64,000 nt of DNA, from contig CAWFRO010000008.1 in assembly GCA_963818225.1 (NCBI GenBank), forward strand, positions 186,001 through 250,000, read 5' to 3'. Position 1 is the first letter of the stretch. Each line of letters opens with the position of its first letter. Source of the stretch: Palsa-504 sp963818225. GTDB lineage: Bacteria > Actinomycetota > Actinomycetes > Streptosporangiales > Streptosporangiaceae. A program made the position numbers and the translations under genes. Under the pieces are notes generated by a model. That model worked only from the letters and a program-made list of their open reading frames with translations. It searched no databases and was not told where the DNA came from. This document shows, one piece after another, positions 37,085-48,758 of this stretch.

Positions 37085-37535
37085 CGCTGAGGGTGGCCAG
37101 CAACCATCATTGTGGATCGCTACCTCCCGCCGGGGGGCAGTTTTGATCCACGATGATGCGCGCGGCCAGAGCCGCATGTCCTCCGGCCGCACGCCGCGCC
37201 AGCTGCTCCGGTCGTGAAGAACTGCTCCAGCTGTGAAGCACCGGCTCCAGCCGTGAAGCTCCGGCTCGGGCGCATCCAGTACCAGCTCCCCGCGTCAACG
37301 GATCCCGGTCCGGGCCGGACTCAGCCCCGGATCCGAACCACACAACGATCTGGCGGATGGACCGGGATCGAGCCCAGGTCCATCCGCCAGGCTACTGCGG
37401 GTCGGAGTACGTGCTCGACCAGCGCGTCGACGGTTCCGGTCGGTCGCATCGGATGCCGGCCAGCTACTGCCCTCCACCGACGAGGCCGTCGCCGGCTGGT
37501 GCGACGCGATGTTCGTGGCGCCGCGATTGGTGCCC
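37085..37535. other. No intact gene
   Basis: A stretch near 37430-37520 reads DAGQLLPSTDEAVAGWCD in one frame and may be a gene relic, without identity. Nothing else is seen. Confidence 0.35.
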
Positions 37536-38840
37536 TCAGCGGTAGGAAGCCAGCGCCCAGACCTGCGCTGTCGAGCGGGTGCAGGTCGCGATGTCGAGCC
37601 AGGCCGTGGTGTTGCCGCCAGGATCGGTAAGGCACATGTTGGTGTGCGGGTTCACGAGCTCCCCGGACTTGTAGTCCCAGGTCTCCGACGCAAGGCCGCT
37701 ACACGGATACCAGCCCACGGTGGTGCCGCTCACGACGTCAAGGCATCCTCCGTTAGTCCGGAGCGTGCCGTCGGTGTAGCCCGTCCACTGCTCACCGGTA
37801 CTGCCGTTGCACGGTCTCAGGACCATCGGGTTGAGCTCGGTGTTCACCGAGTCCCGGTTGGCCATGCACAGCCCGTCGATGCCTTTGAGCTCCCCGGTCG
37901 CGGTGGGGGTGGCGGTCGGCGTGGAGTTACCGCCCTTCTCGTATACGGCTACGTACGACACGCTCATCGAGGCGCCGGATGTCGTGGCCGAAGTCGGGGT
38001 CGTGCAGCCGCAGATCCCGTTCGGGTAATGGCCGCCGATGGCCAGGTTGAGGATGATGAAGAAGCCGTGGTCTATGGCCTCCTGCCAGGTGGTCGCGCCG
38101 ACATGCGCCTCGGTGACCGTGCTCTCCACCGTGCCGTCCATGAGGAACTGCAGGGATTCCGCGCTGGTGTTCGTCCGGTTGATGATCACCGAGTAGGTGT
38201 GGTAGCCGGTCTGGCACCCCGATCCTGAAGCGGGGCACGGGATCAGCTGGTGACTGCTGCTGGTGCCCGCCGCGGTGTGCAGGAACTGTGCCGCCTTGTT
38301 CAGGCCGTTGACGTCCTCCATCATGTCGGTCTCGCCGGAGGTGGCCTGGGAGCCACCCGCCCGCGTGGGCGCCCCGAGGGCCCAGAACGCCGGCCAGTAC
38401 CCCAGCCCGTTCGCCGGATTCGGCTGCTCGAGCGACGCGGTCATCTCCAATTCGCCGCCGGGCGGGGCCTGGAAGTCGTCGCGGGTGCTCTCTATCTTGC
38501 CCGCGGTCCAGCTGCCGCCGTTGTTGATCGCCTTTATCACCAGGTGGCCGTTACCGTCCAGGTAGACGTTGCTGGTCGAGTTAGTGTTGCTATTGACCTC
38601 TTGGTTGCCCGAATCGGTGCCGATGTCGTAGAACCAGTTGGCCATTGATGGCCCGGATCCGGCCGCGCCGTCGAAGTCGTCCCCGAACACGGTGGTCCAT
38701 CCTGGGGGAGCGGGTGGCACGGTACCCGCGAGGGCCGGGGCCGCGGTAGCCACGGCCACCGCCGTCCCGGCCAGGCCGCCGGCGAGCAGAATCAACGCGC
38801 TCAGCACAACGCGGACGCGTGACGTGGCCGGGTGATCCAT
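37536..38840 (-). CDS. Secreted GH16 beta-glucanase with C-terminal ricin-type (CBM13) domain
   Basis: 434 aa. A signal peptide (VVLSALILLAGGLAGTAVAV...ALA) is followed by a GH16 domain: VFGDDFDGAAGSG at the start, LGYWPAFWALG, and the catalytic E-T-D-M-M-E (nucleophile about E170, acid/base E175), then WQEAIDHGFFIILNLAIGG. After a Thr/Pro linker comes one beta-trefoil module with Q/T-x-W repeats (EQWTGY, ETWDYK, QVWALA). It would hydrolyse beta-1,3/1,4-glucans outside the cell. ATG 38840 fits the signal peptide; ATG 38888 is possible. Confidence 0.92.
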   Translation of the reverse strand: MDHPATSRVRVVLSALILLAGGLAGTAVAVATAAPALAGTVPPAPPGWTTVFGDDFDGAAGSGPSMANWFYDIGTDSGNQEVNSNTNSTSNVYLDGNGHLVIKAINNGGSWTAGKIESTRDDFQAPPGGELEMTASLEQPNPANGLGYWPAFWALGAPTRAGGSQATSGETDMMEDVNGLNKAAQFLHTAAGTSSSHQLIPCPASGSGCQTGYHTYSVIINRTNTSAESLQFLMDGTVESTVTEAHVGATTWQEAIDHGFFIILNLAIGGHYPNGICGCTTPTSATTSGASMSVSYVAVYEKGGNSTPTATPTATGELKGIDGLCMANRDSVNTELNPMVLRPCNGSTGEQWTGYTDGTLRTNGGCLDVVSGTTVGWYPCSGLASETWDYKSGELVNPHTNMCLTDPGGNTTAWLDIATCTRSTAQVWALASYR

Positions 38841-39426
38841 CTGTGCAGCCCCCACTCCGGAACCCGTCCCGCGCAAATGGCGCAGCATCTACCGGAACGT
38901 GATTCGCATCTGATTTCAAGGTTATTTGAACTGAATTAAAAGACGCTAAATGCTGGCAGAACGGTCACCTTGACCGCCTCGGTGGAGGTACGGCTAGGCG
39001 ATCAGCTCTCTTGGCCGGATGCGGGTCGGCTTTTCGGTAGGTTTTAACGGCTTTGGTCGAAGTCGACCATGAGTTCCAGCTTACTGGCCGCATTGATTCA
39101 GGACTTGGATTTGGTCGGAGAGGTATCAGGAATATTCGTTCACGTGCAGCTAAATAGATTGAATTGTCGGGCTTATATCGATCTGTCTGATCACCGTCGG
39201 CCAGCGCCAGGCGTCATGCACCTTCCCTCGGGACGGCTGGTGCATGGCCGTGCCCTCAGCCGTCCGCTGCCACCGTCGGCTACCGGCGGAAGAGCCCTCA
39301 GCCGCGGAAGACCTTAGAATCAGCGCTGCAGGCCTTCGCGGCGTCCGCGAGGGTCAGCGGCTAGCGACGAGAAGAACGAGAAGAACGAGAAGAACGAGAA
39401 GAACGAGAAGAAGAAGGAGAGCTGCC
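38841..39426. other. Intergenic; AT-rich promoter area and 9-bp repeat
   Basis: The region 38900-39200 is AT-rich for this genome and probably holds divergent promoters. A tandem repeat lies at 39368-39412. No gene is supported. Confidence 0.5.
39368..39412 (+). repeat. 9-bp tandem repeat x 5 just before a ribosome site
   Basis: Five perfect CGAGAAGAA units directly precede the AAGGAG of the lipocalin-like gene. This purine-rich array in the 5' leader could vary in length. Confidence 0.9.
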
Positions 39427-39837
39427 GTGGCCGAACTCGCGCCTTCGCTCGTCGGGTCCTGGAGACTGGTTTCCTACGAGACCAAACGCGCCGATGGTGC
39501 TGCCGGCTCGGCCTCGCATCCCTTCGGTGACGCTCCGATCGGGCTGTTCATCTTCGATCCCGACGGCAACTATTCGGTTCAGCTGTCCAATCCAGCCGAT
39601 TCCGGGTCCTGGGTCGGATCGTGGGGCCGCTACGAGGTGGACGAGGCAGAGGTGATGTTCATCCTCGAGCCGACCGCGGGCACCGCGCAGCTCCCCACGG
39701 GTACCAAGACGACCCGCCGGGTGACCTTGAACGGCAACGGGACGGCGACCTTCCGCCCGCCCGTTCAGGTCGTCGACGGCGTCGACATCCAGGGCTACAT
39801 CACCTGGCGGAAGGTCTCCGGCGCGGGCCCGGTATGA
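39427..39837 (+). CDS. Lipocalin-like domain protein (paralog of 30798-31208)
   Basis: 136 aa from GTG 39427, preceded by AAGGAGAGCTGCC. LVGSWRLVSYETKRADG, IGLFIFDPDGNYSVQLSNP, VGSWGRYEVDEAEVMFILEPT, TRRVTLNGNGTATF and IQGYITWRKVSG correspond along the whole length to the other copy, at roughly 40% identity by eye. Convergent with pyrH. Confidence 0.85.
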   Translation: MAELAPSLVGSWRLVSYETKRADGAAGSASHPFGDAPIGLFIFDPDGNYSVQLSNPADSGSWVGSWGRYEVDEAEVMFILEPTAGTAQLPTGTKTTRRVTLNGNGTATFRPPVQVVDGVDIQGYITWRKVSGAGPV

Positions 39838-39849
39838 CGCCCGCCGCGA

Positions 39850-40575
39850 TCAGCTGGGCTTGACGCTGATCCGGGTGCCGAGCTCGGCGCCCTGGCAGAT
39901 CTGGCGCATCACGCCCGCGGCGGCCACGTCGAACACGTGCATCGTCAGGGACTGCTCGTTGGCCAGGACGAACGCGCTGGTGTCCATGATCCGCACGCCT
40001 GCCGCCAGCGCCTCGTCGTAGGTCAGCCGCGTGTAGCGCACCGCGTCCGGGTGGATGTTCGGATCGCTGTCGTAGACACCGTCGACTCCGCGCTTGGCCA
40101 CCAGCAGGGCGTCGGCGTCAAGCTCCAGGGACCGCTGCACCGCCGGGTAGTCCGTGGTGACGTACGGCTGGCCGATGCCGCCCGCCAGCAGGACGATCAT
40201 GCCGCGTTCCAGGTGATGGACGGCCCGGAGCCGGATGAACGGCTCGGCCACGCTGTGGATCGGCAGCGCGGTCATGACCCGGATATCGACGTCGGTCCTG
40301 GCCGTGAGCGCGCCGCGGAGCATCAGGGCGTTCATGATGGTCCCGAGCATCCCGATGTTGTCGGCCTCGGCCCGGCTGATGCCCCATCCGTCCGCCATCC
40401 GGCCGCGGAAGTAGTTTCCGCCGCCGACCACCACCGCCACTTGCACGCCGAGGTCGCGGACGGACAGGACCTCCTGCGCGACGCGGGAGAGGCTGTCCGG
40501 ATCGACCCCCGTGCTCGCTGGTCCGGCGAGCGCCTCACCGCTGAGCTTGACCACGACCCTGCGATAGCGTGGCAC
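39850..40575 (-). CDS. pyrH: Uridylate (UMP) kinase
   Basis: 241 aa, the full family length. It phosphorylates UMP with ATP in pyrimidine synthesis. Motifs: VVVKLSGEALAG, AVVVGGGNYFRGRMADGWGISRAEADNIGML, HHLERGMIVLLAGGIGQPYVTTDYPAVQRSLELDADALLVAK, GVDGVYDSDP. pyrH usually lies with rpsB-tsf and frr. This copy stands alone beside ppa, so the genome may hold a second one. Confidence 0.95.
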   Translation of the reverse strand: MPRYRRVVVKLSGEALAGPASTGVDPDSLSRVAQEVLSVRDLGVQVAVVVGGGNYFRGRMADGWGISRAEADNIGMLGTIMNALMLRGALTARTDVDIRVMTALPIHSVAEPFIRLRAVHHLERGMIVLLAGGIGQPYVTTDYPAVQRSLELDADALLVAKRGVDGVYDSDPNIHPDAVRYTRLTYDEALAAGVRIMDTSAFVLANEQSLTMHVFDVAAAGVMRQICQGAELGTRISVKPS

Positions 40576-40686
40576 AGTCGCCGAACCCCCGTCCTGGCTG
40601 CCCCGGCACCGGGGACTCCCGGCCCACGCTACCGCATGCCCCGCGACTTTTTCGCAGTTCCGGACGGCCGGGCCCGGGCCGCGGGT

Positions 40687-40761
40687 CAGTGCTGAACGAG
40701 ACAGTGCTGAACGAGACAGGGCTGAACGAGACAGGGCTGAACGGGTCAGTGCTGAACGAGG
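40687..40761. repeat. 15-bp tandem repeat x 5 spanning the ppa stop
   Basis: Units CAGTGCTGAACGAGA / CAGGGCTGAACGAGA. The rightmost copy includes the last codons and stop of ppa (VQH-stop), so the 3' end of the gene has been amplified outward. Confidence 0.9.
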
Positions 40762-41237
40762 TCGGCCGCGCGCTTGCGGCTGGCCTCCACCTCGGCTTCG
40801 GCCGCCGCCCGGTCACCCCAGGCCGCGCCCTCCACCATCTTGCCCGGCTCGAGTTCCTTGTAGACCTCGAAGAAGTGCTGGATCTCCAGCCGGTCGAACT
40901 CGGGCACGTCGTAGATGTCCTGCAGGTGCCGCCACCGCGGGTCGCTGGCCGGTACGCACAGCACCTTGTCGTCGCCGCCCTTCTCGTCCCGCATCCGGAA
41001 CATCCCGATCACCCGGCAGGTGATGAGGCAGCCGGGGAAGGTGGGCTCGTCCAGCAGGACGAGCGCGTCGAGCGGGTCGCCGTCGTCGGCCAGGGTGTCT
41101 TCGATGAACCCGTAGTCGGCCGGGTACCTGGTCGAGGTGAATAGCATGCGGTCCAGCCTGATCCGCCCGGACTCGTGGTCCATCTCATATTTGTTGCGCT
41201 GACCCTTGGGGATCTCGATGGTGACCTCGACGTCCAC
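40746..41237 (-). CDS. ppa: Inorganic pyrophosphatase
   Basis: 163 aa, family I. It hydrolyses PPi to two Pi, pulling biosynthetic reactions forward. Seen: IEIPKGQRNKYEMDHESG, RYPADYGFIEDTLADDGDPLDALVL (metal-binding DxDPxD region), HFFEVYKELEPGK. Monocistronic on the minus strand. Confidence 0.97.
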   Translation of the reverse strand: MDVEVTIEIPKGQRNKYEMDHESGRIRLDRMLFTSTRYPADYGFIEDTLADDGDPLDALVLLDEPTFPGCLITCRVIGMFRMRDEKGGDDKVLCVPASDPRWRHLQDIYDVPEFDRLEIQHFFEVYKELEPGKMVEGAAWGDRAAAEAEVEASRKRAADLVQH

Positions 41238-41364
41238 GGTTTCGCTCCATCCCGGTCCGTTTGATTAACTCCATTGTCGCTTCACTCCAGTGTCGCTTCC
41301 GTCCGGCCGCTTCAGTCCACGCTCAGTTCAGGCCGGGCAGCTCCCGCCGGGAAGGTGGTCCGTC

Positions 41365-42855
41365 ATGCGCCGCACGCGGATCGCCGCCGTGCTGACGCTG
41401 GCCGTGATCAACGTCTTCACCCTGGCGGCGGGCATCGCCGTAGCGCACATGCTCCCGGCGCGGCTGGCGGCGCTGCGGGTTCCTGTCGTCGCACCGGAGC
41501 CGGTCTCCAGCGGCCGGGCCGTCCTGGCCGCCGGGCCCGGGGACGGCCCGCTGCCCAGCGCGAACGGGCTGCGGGCGGCGCTGTCCGGGCCGCTGTCAGC
41601 GGCCGCGCTCGGGCCCGGGGTGTCGGCGGTGGTCGCGGACCCGGCCACCGGCCGGGTGCTGATGTCCGAGCAGGGCTCCCGGCCGATGACGCCCGCGTCC
41701 ACCACCAAGCTGGCCACCGGCCTGACCGCTCTCGCCGTCCTCGGCGGTGACGCCAGGCTGACCACCCGGGTGGTGCGCGGAGCGGGTCGGAACAGCATCA
41801 TCCTGGTCGGCGGCGGCGACCCGACCCTGGCCGTGAACCAGTACCCGGCCAGCGATTATCCCCAGCCCGCCACGCTGGCCGGCCTGGCCGCCTCGACGGC
41901 GCGTGCGCTCAAAGCGCAGGGGCGGCGAACGGTGGCCCTGGGCTATGACACCTCGCTGTACACCGGCCCGGGCCTGGCCCCCGGCTGGCCCGCGGGCTAC
42001 ATCAGCTCCGGGGACGTCACGCCGATCGTGTCGCTCGAGGTGGACCAGGGCCGGCTGGCCGCGGCCGGGACGCCGGAGGATTCGGACGACCCGTACAACC
42101 TGCAGCCGCGCTCGACCGACCCGGCGGCCGTGGCGGCCGGGTCCTTCGCCGCCCTGCTCACCGCCGACGGCATCCACGTCACGGGCACCCCGGTGGTACA
42201 GACCGCGCCGGCCCGCTCCGCCGTGATCGCCAGCGTGGCCTCGCCGCCGGTGGCCGCCATGGTGGAGCAGATGCTCGAGGAGAGCAACAACGTCATCGCC
42301 GAGAACCTGGCCCGCCAGGTCGCCCTGGCCACCGGCGAGCCCGCCTCGTTCAGCGGCGCGGCCCAGGCGGTGACCAGTGAACTGCGGCGGCTCGGCGTCA
42401 CCTCCGGCGTTCACCTGGTCGACGGCAGTGGCCTGTCCCCCGACGACGCGATCACGCCCGCCGCCCTGGTGCAGGTCCTCGAGCTGGCCGTGGCCCGTCC
42501 GGGGCTGCGGACGCTGCTGACCGGCCTGCCGGTGGCCGGTTTCTCCGGCACGCTGTCGGCCGGCCAGAGCGTGTTCGCCGGGATCAGCGGAGCGGCGCTC
42601 GGCTCGGTCCGGGCCAAGACCGGCAACCTGGACACCGTGACGTCGCTGGCCGGGCTGGTCTACGACAAGAGCGGCGCCGTGCTGGTCTTCGCCTTCATGG
42701 CCGACCAGGTCCCCTCCGCCGGGCTGCTGGCGGGTGCGGCGAGCGCCATCGACGCCGCCGCCACCGCGCTGGCCGGTGCGGCTGCGGGTAACCCGCGCGC
42801 CCTGTCCGTGTCGCGTACGTACGCACTGCCCGCAGCACGTACGGTTGGACTGTGA
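41365..42855 (+). CDS. dacB: D-alanyl-D-alanine carboxypeptidase/endopeptidase (PBP4, DacB type)
   Basis: 496 aa, exported through an N-terminal hydrophobic helix (VLTLAVINVFTLAAGIAVA). It trims peptidoglycan stem peptides. Catalytic motifs: STTK (Ser at about 112), SNN (about 307) and KTG (about 418). The long insert between STTK and SNN is typical of class C PBP4. ATG 41365 with GAAGG upstream. It overlaps the next gene by 4 bp (GTGA), so the two are translationally coupled. Confidence 0.94.
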   Translation: MRRTRIAAVLTLAVINVFTLAAGIAVAHMLPARLAALRVPVVAPEPVSSGRAVLAAGPGDGPLPSANGLRAALSGPLSAAALGPGVSAVVADPATGRVLMSEQGSRPMTPASTTKLATGLTALAVLGGDARLTTRVVRGAGRNSIILVGGGDPTLAVNQYPASDYPQPATLAGLAASTARALKAQGRRTVALGYDTSLYTGPGLAPGWPAGYISSGDVTPIVSLEVDQGRLAAAGTPEDSDDPYNLQPRSTDPAAVAAGSFAALLTADGIHVTGTPVVQTAPARSAVIASVASPPVAAMVEQMLEESNNVIAENLARQVALATGEPASFSGAAQAVTSELRRLGVTSGVHLVDGSGLSPDDAITPAALVQVLELAVARPGLRTLLTGLPVAGFSGTLSAGQSVFAGISGAALGSVRAKTGNLDTVTSLAGLVYDKSGAVLVFAFMADQVPSAGLLAGAASAIDAAATALAGAAAGNPRALSVSRTYALPAARTVGL

Positions 42856-43958
42856 GCAGCGCGCAGATGATCGACTGGGATCTCGCCATTTCTACCGGCA
42901 CCCGGTGGGCCCGCCCCGGGCCCCAGGTCAGCCTGACTGAGGCACGGCGGACGGTCGCGGAGCTCCGCGACCTGGCCGGCGCCGTACAGCAGCCGGTCTA
43001 CCAGGTCACCGGGATGTCCGCCGCCCAGGACGGCTCGATCGGGCGGGTCGCGGTAGTGGACCGGCCCGGCTGGATCAGGGCGAACGTGGACGGCTTCCGG
43101 GTCGTCCTCGAGCCGCTGGTCGAACAGCTCAGGGAACGAAGCCCGGGCGGCGTGTCCCAGTCTCGTCCCGGCGCGGTGATCAGCGCGGTGGGCTCCCGGG
43201 TGACCGGGATCCAGGCCGGGCTGATCCTGGCCTACCTGTCCGGCCGGGTGCTCGGCCAGTACGAGCTGTTCCTCCCGCCCGAGGCCTCCCCGACCGATGG
43301 CCAGCAGCCGGGCCGGCTCACCCTGGTCGCGCCGAACATCGTCATGATCGAGCGCGAACTCGGCGTCGACCCGCACGATTTCCGCCGCTGGGTCTGCCTG
43401 CACGAGGAGACGCACCGGCTGCAGTTCACCGCCGTGCCGTGGCTGCGCGACTACGTGCAGGCGCAGATGACCGAGTTCCTGCTGGCCTCGGAACTGGACC
43501 CGGCGGCCATCCTGCAGCGGCTGCGCGCGGCGGCCGACGCGATGGCCGGAGCGGTCCGCGGCGGGGACGGCGGCAGCCTGATCGAGGCGGTGGCCACCCC
43601 GGCCCAACGCGAGATCATGGACCGGCTGACCTCGGTGATGACGCTGGTGGAAGGGCACGGCGATTACGTGATGGACGCGGTCGGCCCGCAGGTCGTGCCG
43701 TCGGTGGCCCAGATCAGGGAACGGTTCAACTCCCGGCGCGGCTCCAGCGGGCGGATCGAGCAGACCCTGCGCCGCATCCTCGGCATCGACCTGAAGATGA
43801 AGCAGTACGCCGAAGGCTCCAGGTTCGTGCGCATGGTCGTCGACGAGGCGGGCATGGCCACCTTCAACAAGGTCTGGACCTCCCCTGACACCCTGCCGAC
43901 CAGGGCGGAGTTCGCCGACCCGCAACTGTGGCTGGACCGGGTCGCCAACGATTCCTAG
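42852..43958 (+). CDS. Zinc-dependent metalloprotease family protein (zincin_2, DUF2342)
   Basis: 368 aa. HEETH at 184-188 (HExxH) lies in RWVCLHEETHRLQFTAVPWL. The C-terminal part has VEGHGDYVMDAVGPQVVPSV, which may supply the third zinc ligand. This actinobacterial family is often annotated as F420-biosynthesis associated, but its role is unproven. Conserved position between dacB and tilS. GTG start overlaps the dacB stop. Confidence 0.92.
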   Translation: MSSAQMIDWDLAISTGTRWARPGPQVSLTEARRTVAELRDLAGAVQQPVYQVTGMSAAQDGSIGRVAVVDRPGWIRANVDGFRVVLEPLVEQLRERSPGGVSQSRPGAVISAVGSRVTGIQAGLILAYLSGRVLGQYELFLPPEASPTDGQQPGRLTLVAPNIVMIERELGVDPHDFRRWVCLHEETHRLQFTAVPWLRDYVQAQMTEFLLASELDPAAILQRLRAAADAMAGAVRGGDGGSLIEAVATPAQREIMDRLTSVMTLVEGHGDYVMDAVGPQVVPSVAQIRERFNSRRGSSGRIEQTLRRILGIDLKMKQYAEGSRFVRMVVDEAGMATFNKVWTSPDTLPTRAEFADPQLWLDRVANDS

Positions 43959-43963
43959 CCGCC

Positions 43964-44968
43964 ATGGGCCCGGGCGCGGCGGTCGCGGAGGTCCGCAACG
44001 CGGTGCGCGCCTGCGTGTCCGACCTGGCCGCCGGCGATCTGGTGCTGGCGGCCTGCTCGGGCGGGGCTGATTCGCTCGCCCTGGCCGCGGCGCTGGCCTT
44101 CGTCGCGCCCCGGGCTGGCCTGCGCGGCGGCGGCGTGACCGTGGATCACGGGCTGCAGCCGGGTTCCGCCGAGCGGGCCGCCGAGGTGTCGGCGCTGCTC
44201 GGCGCCCTCGAGCTCGACCCGGTCCGCGCCGTCACGGTGCGGGTCGCGGCGCCCGGCTCGGCCGGGGGCCCTGAGGCCGCGGCCCGGACGGCCAGGTACG
44301 CCGCGCTGCAGGACGCCGCTACGGAATACGGGGCGGCCGCGGTCCTGCTCGGTCACACCCTGGACGACCAGGCCGAGACCGTCCTGCTCGGGCTCGCCCG
44401 CGGATCCGGCGGCCGGTCGCTGGCCGGGATGCCCGCTCGCCGGGGGGCCTACCGCCGGCCGCTGCTGGCCGTGCGCCGGGCCACCACCAGCGCCGCCTGC
44501 GCCGAGCTGGGCCTGGCGGCGTGGCAGGACCCGCACAACCGCGACTTCCGCTTCGCCCGGGCCCGCGTGCGCCATCAGGCCATGCCCGCGCTGGAGGACG
44601 CGCTCGGGCCGGGGGTGGCCGAGGCGCTGGCCCGGACCGCGAGCCAGCTACGGGCGGACGCCGAATGCCTCGATGATCTCGCGTTCGCGGAAAGCGCACA
44701 GCTTCGCGGCAGCTGCTCCGACCCGGCCGGCCTGGCGGCTGGCTGGCTGGCTGACCTGCCCGCCGCGATCAGGACGCGGGTGCTGCGCGATGCGGCTATC
44801 ATGGCGGGCTGCCCGCCCGGCGCCTTGACCGCGGGTCACGTCGAGCGGATCGGCGCCCTGGTCACCGGCTGGCGCGGGCAGCGCTGGGTGGACCTGCCCG
44901 GCGGGGTGCGGGCCTGGCGCCGTGCTGGCCAGGTGTGGTTCACCGGTACGAAAACAAGCCGACTCTAG
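43964..44968 (+). CDS. tilS: tRNA(Ile)-lysidine synthetase
   Basis: 334 aa. Adds lysine to C34 of tRNA-Ile(CAU), so that it reads AUA. The PP-loop SGGADS is at 32-37. Also visible: VTVDHGLQPGSAERA, LLGHTLDDQAETVLLGLARGSG and RRPLLAVRRATT, then NRDFRFARARVRHQAMPAL. ATG 43964 follows 5 nt after the previous stop. Confidence 0.96.
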   Translation: MGPGAAVAEVRNAVRACVSDLAAGDLVLAACSGGADSLALAAALAFVAPRAGLRGGGVTVDHGLQPGSAERAAEVSALLGALELDPVRAVTVRVAAPGSAGGPEAAARTARYAALQDAATEYGAAAVLLGHTLDDQAETVLLGLARGSGGRSLAGMPARRGAYRRPLLAVRRATTSAACAELGLAAWQDPHNRDFRFARARVRHQAMPALEDALGPGVAEALARTASQLRADAECLDDLAFAESAQLRGSCSDPAGLAAGWLADLPAAIRTRVLRDAAIMAGCPPGALTAGHVERIGALVTGWRGQRWVDLPGGVRAWRRAGQVWFTGTKTSRL

Positions 44969-44981
44969 GGCGGGAAATCTT

Positions 44982-45536
44982 TTGGACGAACGGGACGTGG
45001 GATCTGCGCTGAAGGAAGTCCTGATCAGCACCGAGCGGTTGCAGGCCCGGATCGGCGAGCTCGCGGCCCAGATCGATGCCGACTACGCCGGCCGCGACCT
45101 GCTCCTCGTGGGCGTGCTCAAGGGCGCCGTCATGGTCATGGCCGATCTGTCCCGCGCCATGCACCTGCCGGCCGAGATGGACTGGATGGCGATCTCGTCG
45201 TACGGCTCGGGCACCAGGTCCTCCGGGGTGGTGCGGATCCTCAAGGACCTCGATACCGACATAACCGGACGGCACGTGCTCATCGTCGAGGACATCATTG
45301 ATTCCGGCCTGACCCTGTCCTGGCTGGTCGGTAACCTGCGCTCGCGGGCGCCCGCCTCGCTGGCGGTCTGCGCCATGCTCCGCAAGCCGGGGTCGGGGCG
45401 GACGGTCGACGTCGCCTACACCGGCTTCGACATCGCCGACGAGTTCGTCGTCGGTTACGGGCTGGACTACGCTCAGCGCTACCGGAACCTGCCGTTCATC
45501 GGCACGCTGGCTCCGGCGGTTTACCAGGGCGGCTAG
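44982..45536 (+). CDS. hpt: Hypoxanthine phosphoribosyltransferase
   Basis: 184 aa. Salvages hypoxanthine or guanine with PRPP. LLVGVLKGAVMVMADLSRAM, AISSYGSGTRSSG, the PRPP loop VLIVEDIIDSGLTL, and DIADEFVVGYGLDYAQRYRNLPFIG. TTG 44982 is chosen because it is 13 nt after tilS and fits the usual length; GTG 44997 is an alternative. The tilS-hpt-ftsH order is conserved in bacteria. Confidence 0.96.
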   Translation: MDERDVGSALKEVLISTERLQARIGELAAQIDADYAGRDLLLVGVLKGAVMVMADLSRAMHLPAEMDWMAISSYGSGTRSSGVVRILKDLDTDITGRHVLIVEDIIDSGLTLSWLVGNLRSRAPASLAVCAMLRKPGSGRTVDVAYTGFDIADEFVVGYGLDYAQRYRNLPFIGTLAPAVYQGG

Positions 45537-45773
45537 GCTGACCCTCCGTGAGAACACCGGAACACCCCAGGGGAACACAATCTGCTTGGGGGGGCGTTGT
45601 TCTTCCAGGTACGGCGCCCAGGCGGGTACCGTCATTATTTACGGTCGCAGCTACTGCCGGGCCACCGCCGCAGGACAGGCTGCGAGGGTGGAAAGTGGTC
45701 GTCCCGCCGGAGGTCGACGGGACTGTGAGGCTGGTAGGAGGGAACGGGCCCGGGCCGACGGGACCGCTCATAG

Positions 45774-47830
<2,057 letters not shown>

Positions 47831-47834
<4 letters not shown>

Positions 47835-48550
47835 CGCCGACCACCCCGCTGGCCACGCAGGATGAGGAGCCGCGCGCGGACGGCCCGCGCCCGGCCCCTC
47901 CCGAGTCCGACGGCCCGCGTCCGGCCCCTCCCGAGTCCGACGGCCGGCGCCCGGCTGCTCCCGAGTCCGACGGCCCGCGCCCCGAGTTCGACCTGCCGCG
48001 GATCGAGCGCGCGGTCCGGGAGATCCTCGTCGCGATCGGCGAGGACCCGGAACGTGACGGCCTGCGCGACACCCCCGCCCGGGTCGCGCGCGCGTACACC
48101 GAGCAGTTCGCTGGCCTGCGGCAGCGCCCGGAGGACGTGCTCACCACGGTCTTCGACATCGGCCACGACGAGATGGTCATCGTCCGCGACATCGAGGTCT
48201 ACGGCACCTGCGAGCATCACCTCGTCCCGTTCATCGGCGTCGCCCACATCGGCTACATCCCCAACATCAAGGGCCAGATCACCGGGCTGTCGAAGCTGGC
48301 CCGGCTGGTGGACGTCTACGCCCGGCGGCCGCAGGTGCAGGAACGGATGACCTGCCAGATCGCGGACGCCCTGATGCAGACCCTCGAGCCCCGCGGGGTG
48401 GTCGTGGTCATCGAGGCCGAGCACCTGTGCATGACCATGCGCGGGGTGCGCAAGCCCGGCGCCCGGACGGTGACCTCCGCGGTCCGCGGGGCCTTCCTGG
48501 ACAACGTCACCCGCGCCGAGGCCATGAGCCTGATCTACGGTCACCGCTGA
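47831..48550 (+). CDS. folE: GTP cyclohydrolase I with a repeat-expanded N-terminus
   Basis: 239 aa. First step of folate synthesis: GTP to dihydroneopterin triphosphate. The catalytic domain begins at about residue 55 (LPRIERAVREILVAIGEDPERDGLRDTPARVARAY). Zinc ligands are in VYGTCEHHLVPF and the Cys of EAEHLCMTMRG; ITGLSKLARLVDVYARRPQVQERM follows. Residues ~16-52 are a 10-residue repeat (DGPRPAPPES) from a 30-bp DNA repeat. ATG overlaps the ftsH stop. Confidence 0.97.
47881..47990 (+). repeat. 30-bp tandem repeat inside folE
   Basis: Three full and one partial 30-bp units (CGGCCCGCGCCCGGCCCCTC...), in frame, expanding the protein's N-terminal linker. Confidence 0.9.
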
Positions 48551-48758
48551 CGGTTGTCTTAATTTCGCCTCAAGGGCGAACTGAACGGCTGGCTCCGTCG
48601 TCTACTTGGTGAGCCGTCGTTCCCGGGACGCGCTGTCCGGGGTTCCCGCCGAGCATCCGGCCGGTCCCGGCCGACGGCGAGCGCGGACTTCGTCCCGCTT
48701 ACCGGGACCGCTGCCTAGGCTTGGGAGGTACCGTGAAGGAAGGACGCGAGGCGACGCT

